Part shown: positions 51,110 to 59,343 of the stretch, piece by piece
Numbering within the stretch: the stretch's first letter is position 1
How the letters are laid out: each line of letters opens with the position of its first letter
Assembly: GCA_965216425.1 (NCBI GenBank)
Contig: CBDCFV010000005.1
Location: forward strand, 248,001 to 312,000
Reading direction: 5' to 3'
DNA length: 64,000 nt
Origin: CBDCFV01 sp965216425
Lineage (GTDB): Bacteria > Chloroflexota > Dehalococcoidia > Lucifugimonadales > UBA3495
The notes under the pieces: model-generated
Database searches by the model: none
What the model was told of the DNA's origin: nothing
Seen by the model: only the letters and a program-made list of their open reading frames with translations
Made by a program: the position numbers and the translations under genes

Positions 51110-51268
51110 GAGACTATCTCAAAACCAATGAGTCTCGCTGATTTCCCCACGTCGCTGACCGAGGCTTGTAGATTCCCGCCTGCGCGGGAATGACGGGTCG
51201 AGGGCGGGAATGACGGGTTGGTGCGGGAATGACGGGTTGGGTGCTGCGACAAGTTTTGAGATAGTTTC
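51110..51268. mobile_element. MITE-2 copy with internal triplication
   Basis: 159 bp with ends GAGACTATCTCAAAAC and GTTTTGAGATAGTTTC (15 of 16 complementary). Inside are three copies of a 19-20 bp unit GCGGGAATGACGGGTTGGGT, against one in the copy at 56177-56296. The right flank is TAA; the left is TAAA, so the 3-bp duplication is slightly degraded. Its right end touches the stop codon of the PIN gene. Confidence 0.82.
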
Positions 51269-51714
51269 TAAGCCCTGATATGCACCCCATCGCCCGGAAA
51301 TCGTTCATCAAAAGAATAGATTATCCGGGCGTCCTCAGTATGGGCGTCCGCAGTCCGGGCGCCCGCAGTTTGGGCGTCGGCAGTCCGAGCCTCGGCCCAG
51401 ATCAAAACATCAGGAATGTCTACTCTGCCCGAACCGCGGCACAACCGGAGTCCTTCAATTAACAACTCCTTTTCCACCGCATACGGCGTGATAGTCTTCT
51501 TCAGGAGGAACTCGATCAAATAGCCGATTACCGTGTCTTTAGGGACTCCGTACACTTTCTCCAGAACGAAGTACACCTCGGCCACAGACACTGCGGAGAT
51601 TAAGAGTCCATCGGTTTCGTCGATTATCCCGGCGGCGCGGTCGGCTTGGTTCGTGGGCATCCCTGTCAGGTAGCGGACCACAACGTCAGTATCGACGAAC
51701 TCCGGCTCGTTCAT
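51268..51714 (-). CDS. PIN domain ribonuclease (VapC-like toxin)
   Basis: A 148-residue PIN protein. Acidic residues of the active site are D8/D10 (EPEFVDTDVVVRYL), E46 (VSVAEVYFVLEKVYG), D99/D102 (GRVDIPDVLIWAEA) and D136 (IIYSFDERFP). Between the third and fourth sites lies a tandem repeat TADAQ/TAGAR/TADAH/TEDAR coded by 15-bp DNA units. The ATG at 51714 is 5 bp after the stop of the frameshifted AbrB-type antitoxin gene. The MITE-2 at the 3' end leaves the stop codon TAG intact. RNA cleavage is inferred from the family. Confidence 0.85.
   Translation of the reverse strand: MNEPEFVDTDVVVRYLTGMPTNQADRAAGIIDETDGLLISAVSVAEVYFVLEKVYGVPKDTVIGYLIEFLLKKTITPYAVEKELLIEGLRLCRGSGRVDIPDVLIWAEARTADAQTAGARTADAHTEDARIIYSFDERFPGDGVHIRA
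51325..51399. repeat. 15-bp in-frame tandem repeat in the PIN gene
   Basis: Four clear units and a degenerate fifth: CCGGGCGTCCTCAGT, ATGGGCGTCCGCAGT, CCGGGCGCCCGCAGT, TTGGGCGTCGGCAGT. Each encodes five residues on the minus strand, so copy number changes keep the frame. Confidence 0.85.
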
Positions 51715-51719
51715 CAAGC

Positions 51720-51982
51720 TTAGCAAGCTTTTGGCTCCTTTTCCGTCCCAGCCCACCCGCTTGCCCGGACATCCGACCAGTCTGCTTCGCTCTCTGGTGA
51801 AGAGTCGATGTATTGCCGCAAGATGCCTTTCAGCGACCGTTCGTGCTCCGACCCATGAAATATATTTCTACAGGGTCATCAACCAACCACTGACTGACAC
51901 GGCAGCCCGGTACTATTCCGAGTTGATCACGAATCTTTTTATTTATTGCGACTTGGCCCTTGGAGCCTACAACATTAACCAT
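51720..51982 (-). pseudogene. AbrB/MazE-type antitoxin, frameshifted
   Basis: From ATG 51982 the first frame gives MVNVVGSKGQVAINKKIRDQ and LGIVPGCRV, a clear AbrB swapped-hairpin domain, but ends at 51830 after 50 residues. The second frame continues with EHERSLKGILRQYIDSSPES...DWSDVRASGWAGT to a TAA at 51720-51722, as expected for the C-terminal toxin-binding part. One extra G in the GGG at the ATGGGTCGG site restores one frame of about 87 residues. Broken antitoxin next to an intact PIN toxin would be unusual, so an assembly error is possible. Confidence 0.78.
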
Positions 51983-52175
51983 GTCACACTTTCTCAATAT
52001 AGTATTACATGAGCTAAATTATTATACCTAGTCCGGCAGGTCATCCATCCGGCACCACAGTCGTAGATAAAGAACGGGTAAAATTGGGTCGGAAGCATTA
52101 GATTTACTCAACCCGGGGCATTAAACGATCCGTTCGAAATGGTACCCGAACTTCATGCATCATCGTGAGGTGTGA

Positions 52176-52859
52176 ATGAATCCTTGGAAGTTACTCGGCC
52201 AGGCCCAGACCCCTGGCGGAGGAGCGGAACTCGTTTTGTACCAACGTGGCTCCGAGTTCTCGCTCAAAGCGGATAACCGGGAACTCATGAACAGCCGTGT
52301 TTACGGGTCAGAAGAAGCCATGGCCAGACTGGGCTGTCAGAAGCTGGCAAAACATCCGGGGACCCGCGTTCTGATTGGCGGTCTGGGAATGGGATACTCA
52401 GTGAGAACGGCGCTGGACATCCTTGGCAAGGATGCCCGGGTGGTGGTCGCGGAGCTGGTGCCAGCCGTGGTTGAATGGAACCGGGGTGTGCTTGCCGATC
52501 TGGCCGGCCGGCCTCTTGACGACCGCCGGACTGAACTCCATGAAGCCGACGTTGTCCAGTTGATAAAGGCCGCCAGAGGTGACTACGATGCCATTATGCT
52601 TGATGTTGATAATGGCGCGGAGGCGATGGTCCAAGAGGGCAACAACTGGCTTTACAGCACGCCGGGGCTGACCACCACCTACGCGGCGCTGCGGCGCGGC
52701 GGGGTACTGGCGATATGGTCTGCCGGTCCTCAACCGGCATTCGTCAGACGGTTGCGTTATGCCGGTTTCGATGTGGATGAATGCAAGGTGCGGGCGCGCG
52801 GTGGAAGCAGCCGCAAGGGAGGCGCACATCATGTCGTCTGGGTTGCAACGCGCGGTTGA
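52176..52859 (+). CDS. Spermidine synthase-like methyltransferase-fold protein
   Basis: A 227-residue Rossmann-fold protein of the spermidine-synthase-like group. The cofactor motif is VLIGGLGMGYSVRTALDIL, followed by VVVAELVPAVVEWNRG and YDAIMLDVDNG, where the aspartates of polyamine aminopropyltransferases would sit. The ATG has GAGGTG 3 nt upstream. Because the N-terminal tetramer domain is absent, aminopropyl transfer is uncertain and a SAM-dependent methyltransferase role is possible. Confidence 0.85.
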   Translation: MNPWKLLGQAQTPGGGAELVLYQRGSEFSLKADNRELMNSRVYGSEEAMARLGCQKLAKHPGTRVLIGGLGMGYSVRTALDILGKDARVVVAELVPAVVEWNRGVLADLAGRPLDDRRTELHEADVVQLIKAARGDYDAIMLDVDNGAEAMVQEGNNWLYSTPGLTTTYAALRRGGVLAIWSAGPQPAFVRRLRYAGFDVDECKVRARGGSSRKGGAHHVVWVATRG

Positions 52860-53049
52860 TGGAAGACAGCGTTGAATTTGGCTTGACGCGTGACTACGCC
52901 CACATGGTGAATGTCATGCGGTTGCCAAAAACTAATCAAGGTTGTTCGGATTCCACGGAAACTTTGCCTCATTGTTGCGAAACGGGATACTCCCAAAACG
53001 GTACCCTGATTGTTGGAAATGAAAAGCTCTCAAGGTATTATCGGCTTCC

Positions 53050-53079
53050 TTGAGAAGCAATTCGTGGGGTGTATATAAT
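53050..53079 (+). promoter_or_regulatory. Strong promoter of mazG
   Basis: TTGAGA (53050-53055), 18-bp spacer and perfect TATAAT (53074-53079). The transcript should start about 7 nt later, at the mazG ATG itself, which suggests a leaderless mRNA. Confidence 0.65.
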
Positions 53080-53085
53080 TCGCAC

Positions 53086-53889
53086 ATGCACAACGATGAT
53101 ATATCAAAAGCGAACATTGGCGGCTTTCATGCACTCATGGACATTGTGGAACGGCTGCGGGCTCCCGGCGGGTGTCCGTGGGACCGGGAGCAGACCCACT
53201 CCTCGCTGAAAAGGAACTTGCTGGAAGAGTGCTACGAGGTGATGGAGGCTATCGACAATGGCGATCCCGCCGCACTCTCTGAGGAGTTAGGCGACCTGCT
53301 GGTGCAGGTGGCGTTCCATGCCGATATTGCCCGGGAGGCCGGTCACTTTGGCGTCGCCGACGTGTTGACCCAGATCAACGAAAAACTGGTGCGCCGTCAC
53401 CCCCACGTTTTCGGCGACGCCACAGCCGCTGACGCTCGGGAGGTGGAGCGCAACTGGGAGCGCATCAAGGAAGCGGAGAAGCAGAGCAAAGGAGGGAGGC
53501 AGTCTCCGGTGGACGGGATTCCCCGCGATCTTCCCGCTTTGACCTACGCCCAACTGATGCAGGACCGGGTGGGTCGCGCCGGTTTCGAGTGGGACGACAT
53601 TTCAGGCGTGCTGGACAAATTGGCAGAGGAAGTTGAGGAGTTGCGGGCGGCGTCAACCATCGAGGAGAAGGTCCACGAGCTGGGCGACGTGATGTTCACC
53701 ATGGTCAACCTTTCCAGATGGATGGACATACACGCCGAGGACGCCCTCCGTCAAGCCAACCTGCGGTTCCGGGGCAGGTATCTCCAAATGGAGGAACTGG
53801 CATCCGCCAAGGGTTTGGACTTCAACAGCCTTCCCTTGATAGAGAAGGAAGCCCTGTGGCAGGAGGCGAAACGGCTGAAGGACGGTTAG
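53086..53889 (+). CDS. mazG: Nucleoside triphosphate pyrophosphohydrolase MazG
   Basis: A house-cleaning enzyme that hydrolyses (d)NTPs to monophosphates. The 267 residues contain two MazG domains: RLRAPGGCPWDREQTHSSLK with EECYEVMEAIDNGD and the EELGDLLVQVAFHADIA metal site, then a second copy with LAEEVEEL and HELGDVMFTMVNLSRW. The ATG at 53086 is chosen because the promoter overlaps any longer frame. It converges with sppA. Confidence 0.95.
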   Translation: MHNDDISKANIGGFHALMDIVERLRAPGGCPWDREQTHSSLKRNLLEECYEVMEAIDNGDPAALSEELGDLLVQVAFHADIAREAGHFGVADVLTQINEKLVRRHPHVFGDATAADAREVERNWERIKEAEKQSKGGRQSPVDGIPRDLPALTYAQLMQDRVGRAGFEWDDISGVLDKLAEEVEELRAASTIEEKVHELGDVMFTMVNLSRWMDIHAEDALRQANLRFRGRYLQMEELASAKGLDFNSLPLIEKEALWQEAKRLKDG

Positions 53890-53942
53890 AAACGCCTGTC
53901 ACACGGGCCCTCCCTGCCGGGAGAGGATACTTTTGACGCTCT

Positions 53943-54785
53943 CTAAGTTAACCGGCTTGAATAGTCGCTCAAGAGGTAGGACGGTTCCATGTAGTAGATG
54001 CCCCCGGCCAGGATGTGCTGAACTTGGCCGGCCAGCAGTTCCGCAGTCCCGGGGCCGGAGCCAAAACGCCCCATCAGACGTTCCGAAAAAGGCCGCCTGG
54101 GAGCAACCCAACGAGGGCGAAGCCTGGGTACATCGGCCAGTTTGGCTGCGGCCTCGACAGCGTGATGGAAACCGCCTAGTTCGTCCACCAACCCCAAGTC
54201 AAGGCCGCGCTTGGCGGTGAAAATCTCGCCGGTGGCCAATTCCCTTACTTTGGCGTCTTCCATGGACCTTCCGCTGGTAACTACGGCCACGAAGTTGTCG
54301 TAAATCTCCGTCAGCAACTCCTGGAACTTGCCCGCCTCTTCCTGGGTGGGGCTTCGCCAGAAGCCGGACATGTCCTTCAAGCGTCCCGCTTTGAATACAG
54401 AGAACTCCACGCCTACTTTACCCAATAACTGCTCCATAATGGGACGGAGATAGATGACTCCAATGGAGCCCACCAGCGCGCTGGGCAACGCGACAACCTT
54501 GCTGGCCGCGCAGCACATGTAGTAGGCCCCGGAAGCACCGATGCCCCGGACGTAGGCCACGACGGGCTTCCGCGCCGCCACCCGTTGGAGGCTGTAGTAG
54601 AGGACTTCCGACCCCGACGCTGTGCCGCCGGGTGAGTCGATGTCCAAGAGCAAGGCACGGTAGCGCTTGTTCAGGGCGATGGAGTCGAACAAGCGCTCGT
54701 AGGCCGAAATCTTGATTTTTGGGCCTATGGCGCCGTGGACATCCACCACGGCCACCCCGGCTCGATTTCTGAAAGGCAGCGCCAT
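53943..54785 (-). CDS. sppA: Signal peptide peptidase SppA
   Basis: A 280-residue S49 serine protease that degrades signal peptides and misfolded membrane peptides. Motifs are VAVVDVHGAIG, the lid region LLLDIDSPGGTASGSEVLYY, the nucleophile serine in YVRGIGASGAYYMCC and ALPSALVGSIGVIYLRP, the oxyanion part. It lacks an obvious N-terminal membrane anchor, so it may be the short soluble or peripheral form. It lies 33 bp after the M24 peptidase. Confidence 0.92.
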   Translation of the reverse strand: MALPFRNRAGVAVVDVHGAIGPKIKISAYERLFDSIALNKRYRALLLDIDSPGGTASGSEVLYYSLQRVAARKPVVAYVRGIGASGAYYMCCAASKVVALPSALVGSIGVIYLRPIMEQLLGKVGVEFSVFKAGRLKDMSGFWRSPTQEEAGKFQELLTEIYDNFVAVVTSGRSMEDAKVRELATGEIFTAKRGLDLGLVDELGGFHHAVEAAAKLADVPRLRPRWVAPRRPFSERLMGRFGSGPGTAELLAGQVQHILAGGIYYMEPSYLLSDYSSRLT

Positions 54786-54818
54786 TAGCTGTTATCTCCC
54801 CTACATTCCAATGATGAG

Positions 54819-56033
54819 TTATACGCCAATCAATACTATCTTCCGCTGTACCGGAGAGGAGGCGAAGGGACCGTCCGCCGACATGAAAGCGTCTATCTCG
54901 GAACGGACCCCAAACTCCGGCAGGTAAATCCCAGGCTCAATGGAAAACCCGACACCCGGAATAATCCGGCGGGTGTCGTGGGTCTCGAAATTGTCCAGGT
55001 TCACCGCCTCGCCGTGGACCTCGTAACTGATGCTGTGGCCCAACCGGTGGGTGAAATAGTCGCCGTAGCCGCGTTCGGTGATGTAGGTGCGAGCCACTTC
55101 ATCCGCTTGCCAGCCTGCTACCTGAATCCCCTTCCGATGGCTGTCCTCCAGGAATTTCAGGGCCGCGTCCCTGGCGCCGGTGACGATGTCGAACACTTGC
55201 TGATGACGTTGCGGCGGCGAGTCGCCCACGTAGGCCACCCAAGTGATGTCGGCGTAAACGCTGTCGTTGCCCTGTTCCAATTCGGCCGCCCTCGAAGCGT
55301 TGGCCGGGCGGTTTTCCTTGGCCCAAAGGTCAATCAACACCCAGTCTCCCGGGACTATGGCGCTGCTGCCCTCCCGCGTGGGTTCATTGTGAGGGTCGGA
55401 ACAATGGTCGTTGGTGGACACTATCGGGCCGTCGGCAGCTTCCAAATCTTCCTCGGCGAACCTGCCCCGGATGAACTCCGCAACGTCGAATTCATTCACG
55501 CCGCTGGCCAGACGCTCGCCGATGTAATCAAACGCTTGGTTGACAATCTCTCCCAACTTGGCGGCGCAGCGGCGGTGCCCCTGCAACTGTTCGGGAGACC
55601 AGCGTTGCGTGGCGTACTGCATCACGTCGGCTGAGGACACGACCTCCACTCCAAGGCTTCGTACCAGTTCCACGGTCCCGGCATCCACCCGCGATACCCT
55701 GGGCAGGGCGTTCTGAGGGGAATACTCCATCGCCACAGACGGAGCGCCCGATAACATTCCGGTCAGGGCTTCAACCATGGCGGCACGGCTACGATAGACT
55801 AACAATTCGAATCCGGAACCGGTGAACTTGCCAGCGTCCACGAAATGGGCCAGCAATTGACCGGAGCCTTCTTTCGGCAGATACAAGAAGCAAGGGCGCG
55901 TAACGTGGCCCGACGCCGTCACCACTTGGGGGAAAATCGGGTTGGAGTGACGGAAGTCGTGGATAAGCCAACCCGGCAGGTCCTGGCTCACCATAAACTC
56001 TTGCGCGGCTTTGACTACGCTGGAATCGGACAT
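54819..56033 (-). CDS. M24 family metallopeptidase (Xaa-Pro peptidase type)
   Basis: A 404-residue pita-bread-fold enzyme with an N-terminal creatinase-like domain and a C-terminal metallo domain. Metal ligands are visible as D in DWVLIDLWAKE, D in YADITWVAYVG, H in FTHRLGHSISYEVHG and E in GVGFSIEPGIYLPEFGVRSE. AGGAGG precedes the ATG. Cleavage of Xaa-Pro dipeptides is the family activity; the exact substrate is unknown. Cotranscribed with sppA, both peptide-degrading. Confidence 0.92.
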   Translation of the reverse strand: MSDSSVVKAAQEFMVSQDLPGWLIHDFRHSNPIFPQVVTASGHVTRPCFLYLPKEGSGQLLAHFVDAGKFTGSGFELLVYRSRAAMVEALTGMLSGAPSVAMEYSPQNALPRVSRVDAGTVELVRSLGVEVVSSADVMQYATQRWSPEQLQGHRRCAAKLGEIVNQAFDYIGERLASGVNEFDVAEFIRGRFAEEDLEAADGPIVSTNDHCSDPHNEPTREGSSAIVPGDWVLIDLWAKENRPANASRAAELEQGNDSVYADITWVAYVGDSPPQRHQQVFDIVTGARDAALKFLEDSHRKGIQVAGWQADEVARTYITERGYGDYFTHRLGHSISYEVHGEAVNLDNFETHDTRRIIPGVGFSIEPGIYLPEFGVRSEIDAFMSADGPFASSPVQRKIVLIGV

Positions 56034-56145
56034 AGTTCCTCCTGAAAGACCCCCGCGGACGGACTCCGCGCCACGACGTTACAAAACCCATTTTGAGACA
56101 ACGAGTCAGTCAAGGCAACCATTGGCCAAGGATGAGCAGTCGCCT

Positions 56146-56422
56146 CAAAGCCTTTTCATTTCCCGGATTGGGTTAAGAAATTGTCTCAAAACCAATCGGT
56201 CTTGCCGATTTACCAACGCCGCTGCCCGAGGACCATAGATTCCCGCCTGCGCGGGAATGACGGGTTGGGTGCTGCGACAAGTTTTGAGATAGTTTCTAAA
56301 TGGTTCCGGTCTTTCCCGCGAAAGCGGAAGCCCACATGACCGTGGCCTATGGCAACCTTCTCATGGCAATGCTGTATGGATTCCCGCCTGCGCGGGAAAG
56401 ACGAGAGAATGAAAAGGCCCTG
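56146..56422. mobile_element. MITE-1 copy F, interrupted by MITE-2
   Basis: Ends CAAAGCCTTTTCATT and AATGAAAAGGCCCTG, with the internal CCCGCGAAAGCGG and CCCGCCTGCGCGGG hairpins. The left arm is split at GGATTGGGTTAA by a MITE-2. Removing 120 bp of MITE-2 and one TAA leaves exactly 154 bp. The flanking 10-mers (GCAGTCGCCT and GCCATCGCCA) match in 7 of 10 positions, so this copy is older than the others. Confidence 0.88.
56177..56296. mobile_element. MITE-2 nested in MITE-1
   Basis: 120 bp with ends GAAATTGTCTCAAAAC and GTTTTGAGATAGTTTC and a TAA duplication on both sides (56174-56176, 56297-56299), the TNA type of IS5-like elements. It contains one unit of GCGGGAATGACGGGTTGGGT. It shares most of its sequence with the copy at 51110. 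Confidence 0.9.
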
Positions 56423-56517
56423 GCCATCGCCAGCTCATGATAGTGGTCCTTCGATTGGCATAGTGTATCATTGGAGCCAGTTTTGGAAGCCGATTTTGCC
56501 AGGGCGAGGTGTTCAAG

Positions 56518-57963
56518 ATGGATGACTTACTAGCGCGCGCTCTTGACCTGGCCCAAGTCCAGGGCGCGGCTTACTCCGACATTCGAGTAGTGCGCACCAA
56601 CCAGGAACGGTACGTGGTGCGCAACGGTGTCGTCGATACCCTGAGCGCGGACGAGTCCTTCGGGTTCGGCGTAAGGGTGGTGGTCAACGGCTGCTGGGGG
56701 TTCGCGTCCAGCTACGACTATTCCCCCAAGGAGGTAGACCGCATTACTGCCCTTGCGGTAGAGATTGCGCGGGCGTCTTCCATGCTGGCCAGCGAACCAG
56801 TGAAGCTGGGTCCACCGGTCACCAGCCGGGGAGCGTATACCACTCAGATTGAAGAAGACCCGTTCGTCATCTCCCCGGACCATAAGCTGGCGTTGCTCCT
56901 TGACGCCGACCAGGGGATGGCCTCGGTGAAGGGCGTCCGGTCCCGCCAGTGCAACCTGATATTCATCAAGGAAGAAAAGACCTTTGCCAACAGCGAGGGC
57001 GCCCATGTGGAGCAGACCATCTACGAAGCCGGCGGAGGTATGCAAGCGACTGCCGTGGGCAACAATGAAATACAGAGGCGGTCTTACCCGCAGTCCATGG
57101 GCCGCCAGCAGGGGTGCGCCGGTTGGGAGTACATCGTTGGGATGGACCTGCCCGGAAACGCCGAGAGGGTCGGTTCCGAAGCGGTGGCCCTGCTTACCGC
57201 CGACCCTTGCCCCAGCGACCTTGTAACGACGGTGATCATCGGCGGCTCCCAGTTGGCCCTGCAAGTGCATGAGTCCTGCGGCCACGCTATAGAGTTGGAC
57301 CGCGTTCTGGGCACCGAGGCTGCATATGCCGGCACATCGTTCCTGACCACCGACAAGCTCCGCAACTTCCGCTACGCCTCCGACCAAGTGAATATAACCG
57401 CCGACAGTCTGAGGCTGCCGGGGCTGGGTTCCTACGGGTGGGATGACGAAGGAGTGCTCGCCCAGTCGACCCCCATAGTGCAAAACGGCGAGTTCGTCGG
57501 CTACTTGATGTCGCGCGAGACCGCGTCACTGCTCGGGATGACTTCCAACGGTTGCATGAGAGCGTCGTCCTGGAACCGGCTGCCGCTGATACGGATGACC
57601 AACGTCAGCCTGGAGCCGGGGGAGTGGGAGTTGGAGGACCTGATTGCCGACACCGACGACGGAATTTTCCTGGAGACCAACCGGTCCTGGTCGATAGACG
57701 ACCGGCGCTACAATTTCCAGTTCGGAACCGAGGTTGGGTACGAGATAAAGGGCGGCAAGCTGGGACGCCTGCTGCGCAACACCACCTATACCGGGATAAC
57801 GCCGGAGTTCTGGAATTCCTGCGACGCAGTGTGCAACGCCAACCATTGGGTAATGTGGGGCACCCCCCACTGCGGCAAGGGGCAGCCGGGCCAACTAGCG
57901 CACACCGGACATGGCGCCGCCCCGGCGCGGTTCCGAAACGTGCGGGTAGGGGTGATGAGATGA
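56518..57963 (+). CDS. tldD: Metalloprotease TldD
   Basis: The catalytic half of the TldD/TldE heterodimeric zinc protease that trims unfolded peptides and matures microcins or other modified peptides in known cases. The zinc motif is HESCGHAIELDRVLG (HExxxH). The start ATG at 56518 has GAGGTG 6 nt upstream; the frame begins nine bases earlier with a GTG. The 481 residues are a normal length. It overlaps tldE as ATGA. Confidence 0.93.
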   Translation: MDDLLARALDLAQVQGAAYSDIRVVRTNQERYVVRNGVVDTLSADESFGFGVRVVVNGCWGFASSYDYSPKEVDRITALAVEIARASSMLASEPVKLGPPVTSRGAYTTQIEEDPFVISPDHKLALLLDADQGMASVKGVRSRQCNLIFIKEEKTFANSEGAHVEQTIYEAGGGMQATAVGNNEIQRRSYPQSMGRQQGCAGWEYIVGMDLPGNAERVGSEAVALLTADPCPSDLVTTVIIGGSQLALQVHESCGHAIELDRVLGTEAAYAGTSFLTTDKLRNFRYASDQVNITADSLRLPGLGSYGWDDEGVLAQSTPIVQNGEFVGYLMSRETASLLGMTSNGCMRASSWNRLPLIRMTNVSLEPGEWELEDLIADTDDGIFLETNRSWSIDDRRYNFQFGTEVGYEIKGGKLGRLLRNTTYTGITPEFWNSCDAVCNANHWVMWGTPHCGKGQPGQLAHTGHGAAPARFRNVRVGVMR

Positions 57964-59291
57964 TCGGGCAGGACGGTTGCATGGCCATCCTCTCCAAGTG
58001 CCTCGACTCGTCGCGGCTGGGAGAAATGGAAGCCTACCTGCTCATTAACGACCTTGGCCTCACCCGGTTTGCGTCCAACATCATCCATCAAAGCGTGTCC
58101 CACAGCAACGCCGAATTGCACATAAGGGTAGCGGCGGGCCAGCGGCAGGGCAGGGCCGCCACCAACGACCTGAGCGCCGCCGGGGTTGAAAAGGCCGCCA
58201 CCCAAGCCCGCCGGAACGCGATGCTAATGCCGGAGGACCCGGACTTCCAGGGCCTGCCCATCCCCGCCCAGCCGCCATCGGTGCCCATGCGGGACCAAGC
58301 AACCCAGGACTACAGCCCCACGGCTAGAGCCGAAGTAGTTGCGTCGGTGTGCCGCGAAGCCATGAACAACGGGCTGACCGCCTCCGGGTTCTTCCGCACC
58401 GGCGCCAGAGAGGCGGCGGTGATGAGCACCAAAGGGGTCCAAGCCTACCATGTGGGCAGCTTGGCCGGTCTGTTGATTATGGCCATGAGCGATACCTCAT
58501 CCGGCTGGTCCAAGGGCGGCTCCTGGCAGGTGGTCGACATAGACGCTGAAGCTTTAACACAGGAAGCGGTCACCAAGGCGTTGCGGGGCCGCAACCCTCA
58601 AGCCATAGACCCCGGAGAGTATACGGTTGTCCTTGACCCTTACGCCGTTGACGATCTGCTGGGCAGCTTGAGCTTGTACGGCATGGGCGCCCTGGCGGTG
58701 CAGGATGGACGGAGCTGGATGAACGGCGTCATGGGAGAGCAGGCCGTCAGTCCGTTGGTTTCCATCTGGGACGACGGCGCCGACACAAGCGGTTGGCCGG
58801 TCCCGTTCGACGCCGAAGGGGTTGGCCGCCGAAGAGTGGACATCATCAGGGACGGTGTTGTGCTGGACCCGGTCCACAACTCCTACACCGCCCGCAAAGA
58901 GGGCAAGGACTCTACCGGGCACCAGTCGTCACCCACCAGCGGGCCGATGGCCACGAACCTGTTTATGAAGGCCGGAGATTCGAGCTTGGACGAAATGATA
59001 CGCTCCACCAAGCACGGGCTGTACATCACCAGGTTCCATTACACCAGGATGGTGCACAACCGGGGCTGCGTGGTCACCGGCATGACCCGTGACGGCACCT
59101 TCCTCATCGAAGACGGCCAACTCAGCCGCCCGGTTAAGGACCTGCGGTTCACCCAGTCCTACCTAGAGGCTTTGGCCAACGTCGAGGCCGTAAGCCGGGA
59201 GCGAAAACTGCTGTTGAACGAGGGGGGCTTTGCCACCAGGGTACCCGCCCTCAAAATCAGCCGGTTCAACTTTACCGGGGTCACGGTGTAA
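57960..59291 (+). CDS. tldE: Metalloprotease subunit TldE (PmbA)
   Basis: The partner of TldD, 443 residues, without the zinc motif. Family features are AELHIRVAAGQRQGRAATN in the first third, YTVVLDPYAVDDLLGSLS, and a C-terminal TNLFMKAGDSSLDEMIRSTK with GCVVTGMTRDGTFLIEDGQ. The start overlaps the tldD stop; ATG at 57981 is an alternative. Coupled translation fits a 1:1 complex. Confidence 0.9.
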   Translation: MIGQDGCMAILSKCLDSSRLGEMEAYLLINDLGLTRFASNIIHQSVSHSNAELHIRVAAGQRQGRAATNDLSAAGVEKAATQARRNAMLMPEDPDFQGLPIPAQPPSVPMRDQATQDYSPTARAEVVASVCREAMNNGLTASGFFRTGAREAAVMSTKGVQAYHVGSLAGLLIMAMSDTSSGWSKGGSWQVVDIDAEALTQEAVTKALRGRNPQAIDPGEYTVVLDPYAVDDLLGSLSLYGMGALAVQDGRSWMNGVMGEQAVSPLVSIWDDGADTSGWPVPFDAEGVGRRRVDIIRDGVVLDPVHNSYTARKEGKDSTGHQSSPTSGPMATNLFMKAGDSSLDEMIRSTKHGLYITRFHYTRMVHNRGCVVTGMTRDGTFLIEDGQLSRPVKDLRFTQSYLEALANVEAVSRERKLLLNEGGFATRVPALKISRFNFTGVTV

Positions 59292-59343
59292 CCCGACGTT
59301 GGCATTCAACTAAACATCTGCTTTCCGACAGGAGACAAATGCC

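Noticed and set aside
51172..51243. CRISPR-like short direct repeats
   Set aside because: The 19-20 bp units are contiguous without spacers and belong to MITE-2; no cas genes are present.
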